The position numbers and the translations under genes are program-made. From NCBI GenBank assembly GCA_001414345.1, contig LLCB01000074.1, forward strand, positions 124,001-188,000: a stretch of 64,000 nucleotides of DNA. Direction: 5' to 3'. Positions 31,367 to 42,400 of this stretch are shown piece by piece. The notes beneath the pieces are model-generated. The model was not told the origin of the DNA. It saw only the letters and a program-made list of their open reading frames with translations, and made no database searches. Every line of letters begins with the position of its first letter. The first letter of the stretch is position 1. The stretch is from Hymenoscyphus infarciens (Eukaryota; Ascomycota; Leotiomycetes; Helotiales; Helotiaceae).

Positions 31367-32519
31367 ATGCGTGCTCAAGACCTCCCCGCTTTCAAAGACA
31401 TGCCCAAGGTGGAGGGCATGCCACATGGTACAGCATGGGGTCTATGGGATAAAGATGGAGAAAGAGATAGTAATGGTTCCTTGAACCTTCTTACCCCAGA
31501 GAATACCATCGAAGCACAGAAGGAGATACATACAGGTCAAGGGGTGGCGTTAAAGTAAGCTCCAAACCAATGCTTCACTTCCATTTCCCTCCTTTAACAA
31601 ATATTAACATCAACAGCTGGGATCTCGAATGCATTCATGCTCCAGGTTTTCAACGCGAACCCCCGAAACACCAACTCAAAGATCTCAAACAACTAGGATT
31701 CATAGGCTTCGATGATATAATTCACATCAACACACAATCCGGATCGCAAGTTCGTCTATCAAACCCCGATCTTTCAAGATTCAAGCGGCTAACTTTATTC
31801 ACAGTGGGATGGCTTTCGCCACTGGGGCCACCAAGCAACTGGTCTCTACTACAACAATCTCACCCACTCCGAAATCCCCGACCCCGTCAACGCAGAAAAA
31901 AACGGCATCCATCAATGGTCACGTCGCGGAGGAATCGTTGGAAGAGGGATCCTCATCGACTACGCTTCCTACGCCGAAAAACACAATATCAAATACTCTC
32001 CCGTGACAAGACATAAGATTACAACCCAAGACTTGGAAACGATTGCAAAAGAGCAAGGTGTCGAGTTTAGACCCGCGGATATATTGATCATCAGAAGTGG
32101 ATGGGTGAAATGGTATAATGAAGCTAGTATAGAGGAGAGACTCAAGGGGGCAAGGGATGGACATGATCATGTGGGGTTGATTGCGAATGAAGAGAGTGTG
32201 GAGTGGTTGTGGAATAAGCATTTGGCTGCTGTGGCGGGGGATACTATTGCTTTTGAGGCGTTCCCGCCCAAAGCACCTATCAGTGAGTACTCTCTTGCTT
32301 TTTGCTTCTCGCGGCTCGGGTGTATTCTTATTCTTGCATACAGTACTTCACGATTACCTCCTCGCTATGTTCGGGACCCCAATTGGGGAGCTCTGGGACC
32401 TAGAGGAATTAGCCGAGGTGTGCAAAAAGGAGAAGAAGTACTCATTCTTCTTCACCAGCGCGCCACTCAATATCCACGGTGGGGTTGCAAGTCCCCCGAA
32501 TGCTTTAGCTATCTTCTAA
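31367..32519 (+). CDS. Cyclase-family (kynurenine formamidase-like) metal hydrolase
   Basis: Four exons (31367-31554, 31617-31749, 31805-32282, 32344-32519) with phase kept give 324 residues. Landmarks in order: GTAWGLWDKDGERDSNGSLN and LLTPENTI at the N-terminus; FDDIIHINTQSGSQ joined to WDGFRHWGHQ; RRGGIVGRGILIDYASYAE; ADILIIRSGWVKWYNE; and LLAMFGTPIGELWDLEELA with APLNIHGGVASPPNALAIF at the end. This is the putative cyclase/formamidase family (Pfam PF04199), with fungal-type metal-binding His and Asp residues. Family members hydrolyse formylkynurenine, isatin or related amides and lactones; the substrate here is open. Three introns of 50-61 bp have canonical borders, one with a GTTCGT donor. 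It is convergent with the small secreted protein gene at 32762. Confidence 0.87.
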
Positions 32520-32761
32520 AACATCCCCACCCAAGTCTTACAACTCAGATTCAGTAAAAGAAGATCTCACAATCATAAAGAAATCAGGTTCAAACTTCAA
32601 TTTCCAGTTCATTTTCATTCGTAATATCTATTTGCAAAGGCAATACAGACAACAATAAACACATGATTACGGGTAGAGCTCCCAGAACTCGCCAGCCCGT
32701 TAAGCTCGTCATATTTCTCTTCCCTCTTCTCCTCTCATATTCCCAACTCTTCTCACTCAGT

Positions 32762-32965
32762 CTAGTTTTGTGGCTTTGCTGGTGCGTTCGGTTTGCCATT
32801 GGTTTCTGGTGGAGGAGCTGGCTGTTTTGGGGGTGGAGGGGGTGGAGGAGCCCTGAGAGCGATCTCAGCAGCTTCTGCATTGTTGGTATCGATGGGAGCA
32901 CCATTTACAACGAGAATGCTGACGAAGAGAAGGATGAGGGAAGCGGTTCTAGTGATGAGTTGCAT
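32762..32965 (-). CDS. Small secreted Pro-rich peptide
   Basis: Intronless, 67 residues. MQLITRTASLILLFVSILVV is a strong signal peptide, with cleavage likely after NGA. The mature peptide has a short Asn/Ala/Glu segment followed by a Pro-rich tail (RAPPPPPPPKQPAPPPETNG) and no Cys. The first mature residues (APIDT) resemble those of the secreted protein at 26696 (APVET), which may reflect a shared type of prepro region or chance. Function unknown; it could be a cell-wall or apoplastic peptide. Confidence 0.6.
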   Translation of the reverse strand: MQLITRTASLILLFVSILVVNGAPIDTNNAEAAEIALRAPPPPPPPKQPAPPPETNGKPNAPAKPQN

Positions 32966-34257
32966 GTTGGCGGTATTGATGAGTTTTTATGGTTTGGTTG
33001 AGGTGTGGTAAAGAAATAATTATCTCGAAGCGGAGGATTGAAGTTGGAATAAGGTATTGGTTGGTAAGTTATTGATAATAAGCAGTCGAGTTTATGACAG
33101 GCCAGCTGTGGAGGGTGTAAAGAGACGATAAATGGGAAGAGATGGAATGAGATGAGGATTATGATTTGAGTGATGAGATTAGAATGGGGGTTCTACTCTG
33201 GTTATATACATCTTTGAGCTTCGCTTGAACTGGGGAGGTCGACGAAAAAATTCCACTATTCGATCCACCAAGAACGAAAAAGAACGGAATCGACTGGCCG
33301 TACCCCAAAGAAAAGCCAGGGATCATGGCAACGAGTATTCGCCTTTTTCGAACATTGTTCACCAAGTCTCAACAGCTTCATACAAAAGGCGTCCACCCAC
33401 ACTACTTGATACACGTGCGTAAGACTTACGTACCATGGAAACAAAGCCCTCATGGATGCCAGTGCTTTCGTTGCTATGCCACTGGCCGATCATTTTTATT
33501 CACAAGGATGTCCCATTGGGAAAAAGTGGACATTGCTAGTGCCTAAACCGGTGCTAGCGATCAAGGTTTTAGCTGCTATTCCTAAATCTAGCACGCAACA
33601 ATCATAAAGCGAGTTTAAAATAATCACTTGAATTATGTAATCTTCGCGAAGCTTCGCCACAGACATCTGAAATTCAAGGGGGGACGGCGAAAAAAATTGC
33701 AGCAACGCAAGTGCAAAATGTCACAATCGAGAAGCGTACCAGGTTACACTCAAGCTCCCTACTTGCAACTAGGCTCACAATAGAAGTGCCATCGTGTCAA
33801 AACTTTCATAATCAAACACAGCTCTGAGTGTAAACATGGCATGAAGATAACTCACAGTCTCCAATACCGAAGGCCTAGTTCTCTGAATTACGTATACGGA
33901 AACAGACGCCTCTATAGGGCGCTGATGATATAAGCCTTATTCCTGTGGGCCATCACTCAATTGCATCAGCCGCTTTCCGAAAACAGACAGGATACGAAGC
34001 TTGGTATCCCCATTACGCATTTCCCGGAGATCCTCTCACATCTCAACGTTTTCCGACAATAAAAAAGTGGGCATCCCAGCTCACTTCAAGAGAAACAACT
34101 TTGAATTGCGGAACGGAAAAAGTGGGTGGCCAAAGCGAGGGATTACAGCCATATTCAAGTCTATTCTAGGGATATAGTCTATACGTAAAATCGTAACTTT
34201 TCTACTCTTTTAAACTATCTAGAACCTCTCTAATATAGTACTATTTTAAACTAACAA
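32966..34257. other. Intergenic, becoming AT-rich at right end
   Basis: No gene recognised in 1.3 kb. From about 34180 the sequence shows RIP-like AT enrichment, marking the edge of repeat DNA next to the P450 region. Confidence 0.5.
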
Positions 34258-34598
34258 TCAATAGATAGAGAAACCGTTGATCTTACTCTCGGTTAGCGAT
34301 TTGCCGCGAAAGAACCTCCTAGCTCCAGCTACTTTCGACATGCTAGACAACATGACTTCTAAGGAATTCTGATTCTGTCCGACTCCGAATTCAACGATGC
34401 TCTTCATATCGACTGTGACAATGTTGCCGCAAAGGTCCAGATGCATATCCACTCTCATATATGTACTAAATATCAAAGGGAGGATACGAAGGCTTGTCTC
34501 GAGACTCAATATATCAAGCATCAGCGGCGGCTTGTTATCGATATCCAGCCAACGCCAATGGTCCAGTACCCAGAATCGCAAAAGGCTCTTTTTTAGAT
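34258..34598 (-). pseudogene. Possible orphan exon or gene fragment
   Basis: The minus-strand frame is open for about 113 codons after a good 3' splice site (GTCGACAG ending at 34599). Its composition is protein-like (LLRFWVLDHWRWLDIDNKPP, DMHLDLCGNIVTVDMKSIVE, GARRFFRGKSLTESK), ending at a stop at 34258. No upstream exon or ATG is evident, because the P450 gene's 3' end is immediately upstream. It may be the remnant of a gene truncated during repeat insertion. No family recognised. Confidence 0.3.
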
Positions 34599-34681
34599 CT
34601 GTCGACAAAAATACACAGTTATAATTTTACAATAACATTCTTCTAGTTTTAATACAAGATGAAACTGTACCACTTAATAGA

Positions 34682-36444
34682 TTAGTGAATCCTCCGTTTG
34701 AGGCGTACAACCATACCTTCTTGTCTAGCAAAGAAGGTGTTCCTAGTGTGCCACGTGGTGTTCATCCGGTCGTAGAACTCAAACCTGTAGTTCCATACGA
34801 GCTGGGGCGACAGTTTGTACAGCTCGATCAGGGCGATGTTCTTCCCGAGGCAAGTACGGGTCCCACCGCCGAAGGCCATCATATACTTGTCCATATAGTT
34901 GGCGCGCCCCTGATCCATCCATCGGTCAGGGTTGAACTTCTCCGCGTCCTCACCAAATACTTTCTTGTCAAAATGCAGCACAGCCGCGTTGATGCCGACG
35001 ACGTAGCCTCCGGGAATAAACTGGCCGCAAATAGTCATTCCTTGTGGAGGTACAGTACGAGGCAGAGCTATGCCATCGAAAGGTTAGATGGATATCCTTA
35101 AACTATGCGCTAGGAAAAGAAGACAACTTACAGAGCTGTGCACCGGGGTGGATGCGGAGGGCCTCCTTGATACATGCAGACAGGTAAGGCAGCTGGCTCG
35201 CCCCCTTGTACGTGGCAGGCATGCTGAGGTTACCCTCGTTGACGGCTTGATCAATTTCCGCCTCGAGTCGGCGGTAGGCGTCGGGGCTATGCATCAGGTG
35301 GTAGAAGAGAGATCGGAAAGCAATGGCAGTGGTATCGCTGCCAGCGAACAGAGCGCCGTACGATTCCTGCTCAACGTCGCCCCATCGGTAATCGACCTTC
35401 TCGCCGTTCTTCTCGTAGATGGCAAAAACCTGCTGGGTCATGTCAGATCTGGGAGCCTCGAGCCGTGAATCGTAGGCCTCCCGCATCAGGCGCGCGGATG
35501 ACTCTCCAATGTTTTTTCTGTACCGTGGTATATCAGCAACCATGGATCTGGCATATAAAGACTGTCACTTTGAGTACTTACACTCCCTTGGCAATTTCCT
35601 TGCCAGCAGGCAGGAGCATGCAGCCCATGCCAACCAGAGGACGCAGCAGTGGCGGCGCAACGCCCAGCAAGCACACGAAAGGAATCATCTTGTCGAGGGA
35701 CTTGATCCAGTCATTTTGGTCCTTTCCCTCATCGACAAAGCCAAATGAGCGGCCGTAGAAGAGCTCACCAATAATGTCGAAAGTATACCTGACATACATA
35801 CCAGTATTAGCATCATGGTACACGCAGGGTTGGGTGCTTACCAGTGCAGCCATTCTCCCAGGTTGCAGGGCGTGCCAGAATCCGCAAATTGGCCCAACCG
35901 TTCGGTCAAGAGCTCGCTGCAAGAATCGATATACTGCTCTGACTTGGCCACGTTGCTCATGGAGTAGATGCTGCTAGTGATCCTCCGCCTCTGGCCGTGC
36001 TTCTTGTCGCTCTTGCACGAGAAGATGTCGCCGTGGGGACTAAACCCGGTGGTGTTGTAGGGTTCATAGAAGTCGGCCTTGTCCAAGGCCTTCGAGAAAC
36101 GGTAGATGTTCGCGAAAGCTTCAGGGCTGCCAGTCAGGTCAGCTCTGGTGCCCGAAAACTGGACGTCGGGTGCTCGGGAACGGTTTTTTCCCCACGTACT
36201 CAGCGCAGGCGACCTCGTTCGGTGCGATTCTGATCAGCGGGCCATATTTCGCGTGGAGAGCTCTCTCGTCCTTCTCAACGTCCTCCGTCCAGATTTTGCG
36301 CATATACCATAATCTCGAAACCGTCGCTAAGAACGGGCCAGGAATCTTGCTCAAAGGGTGAAAAGTGCGTGCGTAGATGACCCAGCCGAGCCAGTAAACG
36401 ACCGGCAAGGCCACCAGAAGGCCCAGCTTAGAATCCGTCAACAT
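34682..36444 (-). CDS. Cytochrome P450 monooxygenase
   Basis: Five exons (36444-36200, 36126-35842, 35788-35582, 35517-35132, 35067-34682) keep phase and give 502 residues, the normal microsomal P450 length. An N-terminal anchor (LGLLVALPVVYWLGWVIYA) and the Pro-rich hinge LSKIPGPFLATV place it in the ER membrane. The catalytic landmarks are all present: I-helix AGSDTTA (about 304-310), KEALR with E364-x-x-R367, FNPDRWM, and heme loop FGGGTRTCLGKN with Cys447. The overall style resembles the fungal group that includes pisatin demethylase-like and benzoate-type hydroxylases, but the substrate cannot be assigned. It sits between a gene fragment and a MITE, in an island with an FAD monooxygenase. 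All four introns have canonical ends and no defect is visible. Confidence 0.92.
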
Positions 36445-36638
36445 TGTTGGTAGTATGAGGAAACAGACTTGCGCGAGAATATATATATGGAGAAGTATCC
36501 GCCTCGGACTTTTAACTTGTGATCAAAGTCCGTTATCACACCGCTTAACCGTCAGATCCACTAACCCACTCGTCTACCCACTAATCTTCTACCCACGGGA
36601 GAGTTAGTCTTTTTAATTAGTCGTACTTTTTTATTATA

Positions 36639-37137
36639 GTGAGTTGCTTCTCTTTTGACGATATTTTATAAACTATGCGTTTTTAGAAAAACGATTTTTA
36701 TTTATATACTCTTTCTCTCTTTACTTAATAATAATATATTATTATATCCTCGAGAATAGCTAATAAGAGCTCTATACCTCCTTTCTTATTCTTTAAAGCT
36801 TTTAGGAAGAAAATAGATACTTAGAGATATATTTAACTTTTTATAGAGTTTTAGTAGAGACTACTTAACTTTATAGAGGTATAAAAAAATCTCTTACGAA
36901 AAGAGAGTTTTCTAAGACTTAAGTATTATTAAGTTTATTCTTAGTATACTTACTTAGATATAGTAATAAACAGAAAAGAGGTATAAGAAGATAAAGTAGT
37001 TCTTTATAGCTAGGTCTTATATCGTAAAGAGTACTTTAGTTTTCTGTTTTCTAAAATAAAGAAGAGAAGAAAAAAATTCTAAAAACGTATAGTTTATAAA
37101 ATATAGTTAAAAGAGAAGCTTAACTTATAACTTACTA
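36639..37137. mobile_element. MITE, TA target duplication, copy B
   Basis: 499 bp beginning TAGTGAGTTGCTTCTC and ending AACTTACTA, flanked by TA (36637-36638 and 37138-37139). The inverted ends match over about 60 bp (including ATTTTATAAACTAT), with transitions and one 8-9-base insertion in the right arm. That insertion corresponds to the one in the left arm of copy A at 6291. Internal stretches such as TAGCTAGGYCTT and AGAGTACTTT are shared with copy A in the same orientation. It lies in the promoter space between the P450 and the FAD monooxygenase. Confidence 0.8.
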
Positions 37138-37586
37138 TAGTTATACTAGATAAATAGATAATACGCTTCTCGAGTATTAAAACCTACTTTAAATCTAGAA
37201 ATACAAGTAAAAATAATATAATTAAATTAAATTTACTGTTTAAGTATATTCTCGCTACTACATAAATCTTTTTTATGCTCTAACTAATCATAATTTTATG
37301 CAAAGCCGTGTTCTAAATAATCGATTCCTTTTTTGCCATTGCTTACGCGTGAAAAACGATTCCTTAATCCAATCCAATTCCTTAATCTAATCCACCTATT
37401 CTGGCCAAGGTCGGTAGAGTGGATAAGTGCCACGCCTCTGGTATGGCCTCGCACTTCGTCAAAGTCCGTGGTATTTCGACATGTAGTAACAGGTCCTTTT
37501 ATATAAAGCTTTGCTTCTCTCATAACTGCGACACTAAATATTATCAAGCGGATTCATCAGTCCGCCAGCTACATTTGAACTTCGCA
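37138..37586. other. Intergenic, FAD monooxygenase promoter
   Basis: The left half is RIP-like AT-rich. From about 37300 ordinary sequence resumes, with direct repeats of the type TTCCTTAATCYAATCC at 37358-37400. No gene. Confidence 0.5.
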
Positions 37587-39245
37587 ATGTTCGAAGCCTA
37601 TCCCGAACGCGATCCATTGTTGGACATTGACGTTATTGTAGTCGGTGCAGGTCCCGGAGGCCTCGTTGCAGCGATCGAGTTATGGACCGTTGGCTGTAAA
37701 GTGAGAGTTCTTGAGTCAAGATCCCGTGACCAATCCTTACATGGTAACCTGGAAAATCAAATTCCCTCTTTTGAGTAACAGGAAGGCCGAGTAACGTAAA
37801 TTTCAGGTGGTCCGTTCGGTCTTGGAATTCCAATTTTGCGCCGTCTGCTAAAGATACCGGGCTTAAAAGAGAAAGTTATGACTGCTTGCTTTACGGTGCA
37901 TAGCTCTTGGTACACTTCCCAGTGGGTATTCTCCGAGTTATTCTTTCCTCTTCCGGGTTGTCTCAGGAGGGTTAAGACACCTTTTCCTCCTCTTTTCCTC
38001 AACCATACATCTAGAAAGAGTAATACTAACTCCGAGATCAACCGCAGAGGTGAATTACTTGGAGGTCCTTATTATGGGGGAAGTGCCGATGAACCAGGGC
38101 CTGTTCTTTTAACACTTACAGACCGTGAGGGCTTCGTAAAGCTCTTAGTCGATTTCCTTGGGCATCTCAACATTCCTATCCAATACGATACCCGAGTCAT
38201 TGATTACGACGAAGACAAGAATCTCAGAAAATCATACGCAATAACAGCCACAGGAGTAACTCATGAAGCAGATTTGATTATCGCTGCTGATGGAGTCGGG
38301 ACCAAGTCATGGAAATTGGTCGCCAAGGACAGACCACTACCAAAGCAGAGTGGTTTCAGCATACTAAGAGGTAGTATACCAGCATCTGGCTATCTTCAGA
38401 ATTCCATTTTGAGGGACGAGTTTGGAAAGATGGATAACGGACATGGGCATGTGCGTTTCTACTTGGGCCAAGACTCGCATGCTGTGGTAGTCGTTACTCC
38501 CCAGAAAATCGCTTTTGACTTGACTCGCAAGGTACGTTGAACCCTTCAAAGGGCGAGGTTTTCTGATGCTAAAATTGATAAGATCCTTCCAAACACCACG
38601 GTCAACGAATCTTGGTATCATACGCTCCCAAATACTCAAGTTATGCAAGAGATTCAAGAAACAGGTCTGGCATGGCATCCAGCTATCCTTGAGCTGTTTA
38701 AGATATGTGACGAGAACTCGACATTTGACTGGCCACTTCTGTGGCGGAACCCTTTTCCGACCTGGCGCTCTCCTCATGGTCATGTGATTCAAATAGGCGA
38801 CGCTGCGCATTCCTTTCTCCCTACCTCGGCCAATGGCGCCACTCAAGCACTAGAGGATGCCATATCACTCGCAGCTTGTGTAAAGCTAGCTTTGAAGGAT
38901 AATCTAGGCATTGCGATGGCAACTAGGGTTCATAACGCACTGCGATTTGAGCGGACTTCGTGCGCTCAAAAGGCTGGATGGAAAAACCGCGAGATGCTTC
39001 ACAACCAGGTGGCCAAAATCGTGGCCGAGGACCCGCAAAAGTTAGCTCAGCTCGTTGGAAAATGGTTGCACAACCATGATGCCAACGCCTACGTGTATGA
39101 GAATTGGGAAGCATGCAAGGCTGCGTTGGAGAAACAGCAAGTTTTCAAGAACACGAATCTCCCACCTGGATATACGTATCAGCCGTGGACGATTGACGAG
39201 ATGCTTTCTGGCAAGAATATCGTTGACGAAGGAGATTGGGCTTAG
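37587..39245 (+). CDS. FAD-dependent aromatic monooxygenase (salicylate hydroxylase-like)
   Basis: Four exons (37587-37743, 37807-37921, 38048-38531, 38583-39245) give 472 residues. VVGAGPGGLVAA (residues 18-29) is the Rossmann GxGxxG motif. LIIAADGVGTKS is the DG motif that contacts FAD and NADPH. IGDAAHSFLPTSANGATQAL (about 323-342) is the GD motif with the FAD ribityl contact. These define group A flavoprotein hydroxylases such as salicylate and 3-hydroxybenzoate hydroxylases. The second intron (37922-38047, GTGGGT donor) is 126 nt and stop-free, so it could also be read through in frame. I prefer splicing because the result reads WYTSQGELLGGPYYGG. It lies in an island with a P450 and a B3/B4 remnant, bounded by repeats. 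Confidence 0.88.
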
Positions 39246-39570
39246 GACTAGCTGCTCGTGATGATGAAGCGGGGAGGCCTGGAGTGCTGTCTCAATCGGA
39301 GCTTTTCCAGAATGTTCCTATCAAAGTCTTAGCTCCCTTTGATGTTAAATATATTCTATTCCGCTCAGAACCTCCGTTGTTCAGCTATAGCCAAAGTCTT
39401 TTCTGGCTAGAGTTCGATCGGCGATATTTTCTTCTCGTGAATCAAGCGCAGGTACATACTTTTCGTTATTTGGAACTTTTACCCTGGTGATATAGTAAGT
39501 GCGCTTTACATAGAGATTCAAGGTACGCCAAGTCTTCTTGTTTCATTTCTACCTTCCCGTCGCCGTCACC
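39246..39570. other. 3' flank of the FAD monooxygenase
   Basis: No gene recognised. A short frame overlapping the monooxygenase end has no domain character. Confidence 0.5.
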
Positions 39571-39824
39571 ATGTCCGCGACTTCAGAAGCATTCTTGTGT
39601 GGCGCGAAGATAACTTCGGAGATCTTCGCACTACGACCAGATTACCGCGCGTTGTTGATGACCGTTGAAGGTATTCTGCCAGCAAGGCCCTCTTACGGGA
39701 AGCCGAATTGTCCGCTCGGGAGGCTACTTTGGGAACAACTGAGTACGCAGCGTTTGTCTCTAGTAAACAGCCCAACAGATATAGAGGGCTTTTTGGTTGC
39801 TGGAAAAACAAACTTGATTTATGA
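39571..39824 (+). pseudogene. B3/B4 tRNA-synthetase-like domain protein, frameshifted remnant
   Basis: From the ATG at 39571, MSATSEAFLCGAKITSEIFA and LRPDYRALLMTVEG match the start of free-standing B3/B4-domain proteins (related to the editing domain of phenylalanyl-tRNA synthetase beta). The continuation expected for the family, SKALLREAELSARE, is present but in another frame from about 39679. A small deletion near 39672-39680 has therefore broken the gene; no intron fits. The domain's C-terminus is missing, and RIP-degraded DNA begins about 170 bp later. Free-standing members have poorly known roles in amino-acid or tRNA-related quality control. Confidence 0.45.
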
Positions 39825-40899
39825 AAGAAGAATGCTGACGAAACTTAAGTGCATTTTTCCCACTAGTGAAAGGGGATTGACTGTCTAGACTGGGCGCTGA
39901 CCCCACTGAATAAGCGACAGGCGGACCAATTAGAGGGCAGGAGCGGCGGGAGCTCCTAGAGCGTCTAAGAACTTTTGGTTCTAGAAGTTAAGAAGTCGTG
40001 TAAAGTAAAAGTAGCTGTATTAGGCTTAATTAAATTATCTATATTTCTTCTTTAGATTATATAATTATAGCTCTTAAGTTAAACTAGATATAGCTACTTT
40101 TTTATATATATTAAATATATTAGAAATATCTTATATTTACTTCTTATATATAGATATTTTAATTATATACTTTTAAATATTTTGAATAGAGTAAAAAGTG
40201 GATAAATTACTTATAAAAGTTATTAAAACTCGCTAAAGTATATAGCTATTTTTTAGTATATAAAAGAGTCTTTTTAATAATTTATTTAAATTAATATCTA
40301 AGCTTTTTCTACTCTTTTCTCTTCTAGAAGCTTATTAGTTATAATTTCTTTAACTATATATCTTATATATAAAAGATTATTTCTAAGTAATAAAAGTTAT
40401 AAAAATATATTAGCTAGTAATTAAAGAGTTAATTCTTAACTTCTTATCTTAGTATTAGATATAACTAAAGATTTCTAGACTCTTATAAAAATATAGTCTA
40501 GATTCTTAGATAATATATACTACTTATAATATAAAATAAAAACTAATTAGAGCTAAACTTTACTAAGAATTAATTTTAAAATAATTCTTTAGAATCTATT
40601 TATTAATAGACTATAATTGTTTTATAGAAGCTATACTTCTTATAATAGAAGAATAAATAAAACCGATTATATATACTTAGATAATACTTAAGATTCTAGT
40701 CTTATTACTTATAAGTTAATAGATATAATAAAAACTCTATTCTAGTTCTATTTGAATTACTTAATTTAAGTTAAAAATAATCTTATTATAATCTATTTCT
40801 AAGCTTATTAGTATATAAGCTCGTTAATATTATAATATAGTTTATTAAGCTTATTATTAATAAGTTTTTTTTAAAGCGCTTTACTAATAGAGATATTTC

Positions 40900-41515
40900 T
40901 TCTTATATTAAAATTAATACTATATTATAAAAAACTTTTAAATACTAGATATACTATTAAAATACTTAATATAACTAGTATATCTAATATACTTAAGCCT
41001 TAAATATACTATTATAATACTAGTTATAATAAGAGTAATAGCTAGTAAACTTTATATTAAAAGTATTAGATATACTAGATATATTAAATATACTAGATAT
41101 ACTAGAAGTACTAAGAGTATTTAAATTATTACGTTTATACGTTTCTATCTATTAATCTACTTATATAAGAGATAGTTTATAAAGTAAACTTTAGCTTAAT
41201 TACTTTATTTATTACTTACTTATTTAATCTATTATAGTTTTATAAAGCTAGATAGTATCTAAAGAGATAGAAAGCTAGTTATATAATCGTATAATTCTAA
41301 GACTTAGAGAGTATATTAGACTTAGTATTATAAGTATCGAGAGTTAGATAGTAGACTAGTCTTAGTATCGCGGGTTAGATAGCTAGCTAGCCTTAGTACT
41401 AAGTAGGCTAAGGCTAAATAGTAGCCGCTTTAGCGCTACTTACTAGTTACGCGAGTAATAGACCTCTTAGTATACTAAAACTAATACTTCTTTTCTCTAA
41501 ATATAGTTATAATAT
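40900..41515 (+). repeat. Left arm of large inverted repeat
   Basis: Pairs with 41795-42400 reversed. Matching words include ATTATAAAAAACTTTTAAAT at the outer end, AAAGAGATAGAAAGCTAGTT in the middle and CTCTTAGTATACTAAAA at the inner end. Mismatches are mostly transitions. Borders are approximate to a few tens of bases. Confidence 0.7.
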
Positions 41516-41794
41516 ATATAATTTATAGTATAAAAATCTAAATTAAACCTACTAGCTTATTATTCGACTCTTTATATTAATAGAATTCTATAAATACTAC
41601 GCTTAGTAGTTTATAAACTTTTATTTAATATTATTCTAGCTTTCTAAAATAAGCTTCTTAGTAGTTATATCGTTATAGTTTACTATAAAGATATTACTTT
41701 AAGAGCTTATAGTACTTAGTAATAGCCGCGAGTCTACTTTTTACTTTTTAACTATATTTATAACTTATTATTAAAGTAAATTAAAATAGAAAGA

Positions 41795-42400
41795 GAATAT
41801 ATATAGATTTTAGTATACTAAGAGATCTGTTACTAGCGTGCTAGTATAGCTAGTATAAAACTATTCTAAAAGTTTTTTATAATATTACTAAGATCTATAT
41901 ACTTAGTATTAAAGCTAACTCGCTATCCGACTTCTAATACTAGTAATACTAAGTATAATATACTCTTTAAGTTCTAGAATTATATAATTATATAACTAGC
42001 TTTCTATCTCTTTAGATACTATCTAGCTCTATAAAACTATAATAGATAAAAATAGTAAGTAATAAATTAAGTAATTAGGCTAGTAAAGTTTACTTTATAA
42101 GATATCTCTTATATAGATAAGTAAGTAGAAGATATATAGAAGATATATAAGTAGATAGATAAGTAAGAACGTATAAATATAATAATTTAAATACTTCTAA
42201 TACTTCTAATATATCTAGTATTTCTCGTATATCTAATACTTCTAGTATAAAGTATACTAGCTATTATCTCTATTATAATTAGTATTATAATAGTCTACTT
42301 AAAGCTTAAGTATACTAGGTATACTAGATATATTAAGTATACTAATAGCATATCTAGTATTTAAAAGTTTTTTATAATATAGCTTAAACTAATATTACTA
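41795..42400 (-). repeat. Right arm of large inverted repeat
   Basis: Reverse-complement partner of 40900-41515, with a spacer of about 280 bp between the arms. The arms could be long terminal inverted repeats of a DNA element or two copies inserted head to head. Confidence 0.7.

Noticed and set aside
34682..39245. Calling the P450/FAD hydroxylase pair a complete secondary-metabolite cluster or naming the P450 a pisatin demethylase
   Set aside because: No backbone enzyme, transporter or regulator is present, and P450 substrates cannot be assigned from motifs alone.
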